The notes beneath the pieces are model-generated. The model was not told the DNA's origin. It searched no databases and saw nothing but the letters and a program-made list of their open reading frames with translations. 64,000 nucleotides of DNA from Cohnella zeiphila (lineage in GTDB: Bacteria > Bacillota > Bacilli > Paenibacillales > Paenibacillaceae), in contig NZ_JACJVO010000009.1 of the NCBI RefSeq assembly GCF_014212055.1, forward strand, positions 1-64,000, given 5' to 3'. The translations under genes and the position numbers were made by a program. This document shows positions 62,386 through 64,000 of the stretch, piece after piece. The first letter of the stretch is position 1. Each line of letters opens with the position of its first letter.

Positions 62386-63423
62386 TCAGCCCGTGAACTC
62401 TTGCACCCATTCGCCGTTGTAATAAGCGACGCCGATGGATTTGTAGTTCACGTTCAGGATGTTCGCTTTGTGGCCGGCGCTGTTCATCCAAGCCGTCATG
62501 ACTTCCTGCGGATCGCGTTGGCCTTTGGCGATGTTCTCGCCGGCATAGCTGTAGCTGACGCCGAACTGCTTCATCATGTCGAACGGAGAGCCGTACGTCG
62601 GCGAATTATGATCGAAGTAGTTGTTGTTGTACATGTCCTTCGCTTTCGCCAATGCCACGGAAGTCAGCTTGGAATCGGTCTTGAGCGCGGACAAGCCTTG
62701 TTTGGCGCGTTCCTGGTTGACCAGGGTCACGACTTGCGAAGCGTAATCCGATTGGGTCACGCCGGAATTCGAACCCGATGCCGAGCCGGACGTATTGCCG
62801 CTCGTGCTGCCGGAGCCGGAGCTTGTCTTGCCGGAATCCGAGGAGCTTCCGCCCGAAGAGCTGCTGCCGGAGCCCGAGCCGTTGTCATAGCTGCCCGAGT
62901 TCCCCGATCCGCTTTGATCGGAACCGGTGCCCGCGTTGGACCCGGAGCCTGTGTTGGATCCGGAGCCTGCATGGGATCCGGAGCCGTAGCCCGAACCATA
63001 GCCGTATCCCGACCCGGAGCCAAGGATGCTGCCGAGATCGAGGCCTTTGCCGCCGGAGCCGCCGAGAAGGCTTCCGAGATCAAGGTTCTTGCCGCTTCCG
63101 GAGCCAAGAAGGCTTCCGAGATCAAGCCCGCTGCCGTTGCCGGAACCGAGGATGCTGCCCAGATCGAATCCGCTGCCGGCGTTCGAGCCCGTTCCGGTTC
63201 CCGCTTGACCTTGAACCTGCTTCAGCACGGACTGAAGGTCGATGCCGTATTGGCCGGCCAGTTGGGAAAGATCGTTATAGGAAAGCTGAGAACCAGCGGA
63301 TTGACTATTTTGCGGCGCGGAGGTCGTTTGCGCCGACGCCATTCCCGCAACCGGGACGGATAAAGCCAGGACAAGAGAACCGGACAGGACCAACTTGCCG
63401 AGACGATTGTGTTGCTTGAACAT
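62386..63423 (-). CDS. Secreted CAP-domain (YkwD-like) protein with Gly/Ser repeats
   Basis: A 345-aa protein with a signal peptide (about 1-31, ending MASA). Residues 86-141 are four 14-residue repeats of the form LDLGSLLGSGSGKN. A long Gly/Ser linker follows, then a C-terminal CAP (SCP/PR-1) domain from about residue 228: HNSPTYGSPFDMM, AGENIAKG and HKANILN carry its usual His/Glu residues. The start ATG 63423 follows AAAGGGAGG. It is under the c-di-AMP riboswitch, so it is probably linked to wall or osmotic homeostasis. Confidence 0.9.
   Translation of the reverse strand: MFKQHNRLGKLVLSGSLVLALSVPVAGMASAQTTSAPQNSQSAGSQLSYNDLSQLAGQYGIDLQSVLKQVQGQAGTGTGSNAGSGFDLGSILGSGNGSGLDLGSLLGSGSGKNLDLGSLLGGSGGKGLDLGSILGSGSGYGYGSGYGSGSHAGSGSNTGSGSNAGTGSDQSGSGNSGSYDNGSGSGSSSSGGSSSDSGKTSSGSGSTSGNTSGSASGSNSGVTQSDYASQVVTLVNQERAKQGLSALKTDSKLTSVALAKAKDMYNNNYFDHNSPTYGSPFDMMKQFGVSYSYAGENIAKGQRDPQEVMTAWMNSAGHKANILNVNYKSIGVAYYNGEWVQEFTG
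63001..63168 (-). repeat. Four coding repeats of 42 bp
   Basis: Encodes four tandem 14-residue units (FDLGSILGSGNGSG and three LDLGS[LI]LG variants), residues 86-141 of the CAP protein. Unit number could vary between strains by slippage. Confidence 0.85.
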
Positions 63424-63442
63424 GAAGGTTCCTCCCTTTGGT

Positions 63443-63571
63443 AAGCCTACGAGGTTAGCTGTCGGGTTCGGGATCAAAGAGAGTTCTCCCGGCCGCGCGT
63501 TTGCCGCGCAGCTTCACCCCCAAACAACTTGGGTCCCCCGCGCCCTGACGGGCTTAGGCTCGGATGCTTCA
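63443..63571 (-). promoter_or_regulatory. c-di-AMP riboswitch (ydaO/yuaA type)
   Basis: Read on the minus strand, the region carries the conserved blocks of the ydaO aptamer: GGGGGACCCA, GGGGTGAAGC, GGGAGAACTC and, near the 3' end, CCGAACCCGACAGCTAACC. It ends about 20 bases before the CAP gene start, and the ribosome binding site lies directly after it, with no clear terminator in between. A TAGAAT at 63573-63578 (minus) is a possible -10. Confidence 0.9.
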
Positions 63572-63636
63572 CATTCTAACAGCAATCGACTCGGTTGTTC
63601 ATTAGAAAAACTTTAACTAAGGTAAATGGTGGGACA

Positions 63637-64000
63637 TCACGGTTTCGTCTCTTTTGCGGCTCGGGAGCGGGAGCCTCCGCCCTTGGCCGCGCCGGACCCC
63701 TTGTCGCTCTTGCTTCCGGGGGCCGCGGAAGGCTCCGCTCCGGCTGCCGCTTTGGCCTTCGAGGCGCCCCGTGCCGTCGTCCGCCTTTTCCCGGTATCTT
63801 CCTCCTGCGCTCCGGCCCCGGGCTTGACAGCTTCGAGACTGGCTTGCAGCGCCGCCATCAGATCGATGACGTTCGTGCGCTCCGCCGTTGGCGCGGCGAC
63901 AAGGTCGGTGCTCTCTCCGGCGACTTTTCGCTCGATCGCCTCGAGAAGCGCGACACGGTAGTCGTCGGTATATTTCTCCGGATCGAACGGGGACGTCAAC
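63637..64000 (-). CDS. ku: Ku protein, C-terminal part (cut by window end)
   Basis: The 3' part of the bacterial non-homologous end-joining DNA-end binding protein Ku; about 121 residues lie in the window. The segment MTSPFDPEKYTDDYRVALLEAIERK is the typical end of the Ku core. It continues as a long Lys/Ala/Ser-rich, disordered tail, known in other bacteria to bind DNA or the ligase LigD. The start is outside the window. Confidence 0.9.
   Translation of the reverse strand, partial: LTSPFDPEKYTDDYRVALLEAIERKVAGESTDLVAAPTAERTNVIDLMAALQASLEAVKPGAGAQEEDTGKRRTTARGASKAKAAAGAEPSAAPGSKSDKGSGAAKGGGSRSRAAKETKP

Noticed and set aside
1..64000. tRNA, rRNA, prophage or insertion sequence
   Set aside because: No cloverleaf with CCA-type end, no rRNA blocks, no transposase, integrase or phage structural genes were recognised on either strand.

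Overview
The window looks like chromosome of a high-GC, endospore-forming member of the Firmicutes, most likely Paenibacillaceae (Paenibacillus or Cohnella type). The reasons are an alpha/beta small acid-soluble spore protein behind a sigma-G type promoter, the spore coat protein GerQ, a YjcZ-type mini-protein, Gram-positive ribosome binding sites with frequent TTG/GTG starts, a tryptophan T-box, a c-di-AMP (ydaO type) riboswitch, two class B penicillin-binding proteins and many carbohydrate and peptide uptake genes. I saw no tRNA, rRNA, insertion sequence, prophage or CRISPR array.

Layout. 1-889: non-coding DNA with a cluster of about 59-bp direct repeats and inverted copies. 890-9900: secreted clan GH-D glycosidase with a CBM32-like domain, M3 peptidase, a His-rich metal permease, and trpS behind a T-box. 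9900-14900: sporulation and respiratory genes (SASP, YfhP-like protein, GerQ, CtaB, SCO, TOPRIM protein, YjcZ). 15000-22900: MFS transporter, a YtrA-like GntR regulator with its ABC exporter, a membrane transglutaminase and the first PBP2. 23200-27590: a compact operon of a 71-aa protein, a Ser/Gly-rich exported protein, a glutathionylspermidine-synthase-like ATP-grasp ligase, a lipoprotein, a DUF350 membrane protein and a TrkA-N potassium channel. 27690-35705: YesN/AraC regulator and a sugar ABC importer with an oxidoreductase and an aldose epimerase. 35823-37853: a second, very similar PBP2. 38667-44340: an oligopeptide ABC importer behind a 740-bp AT-rich leader. 44478-53830: HAD phosphatase, DUF456, MurJ-like flippase, thioredoxin-like protein, CtaA, UbiD-family (MqnL-like) decarboxylase, a stalk-domain protein, a HEPN protein and an SDR. 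53986-64000: Fe-S proteins (Nfu, IscA-like), YuzB, an NDH-2-like flavoprotein, MqnE, phosphatases, a PadR/P450 divergent pair, a CAP-domain protein under a c-di-AMP riboswitch and the C-terminal end of Ku.

Shared themes. CtaB, SCO and CtaA serve cytochrome oxidase assembly. MqnE and the UbiD protein point to the futalosine route to menaquinone, and the NDH-2-like flavoprotein could feed that quinone pool. The PBP2 pair, the flippase, the transglutaminase and the CAP protein concern the cell envelope. The best candidate for an under-described system is the ATP-grasp/DUF350/channel operon at 23210-27586, where the Ser-rich protein with a Gly-rich C-terminus may be the ligase substrate.
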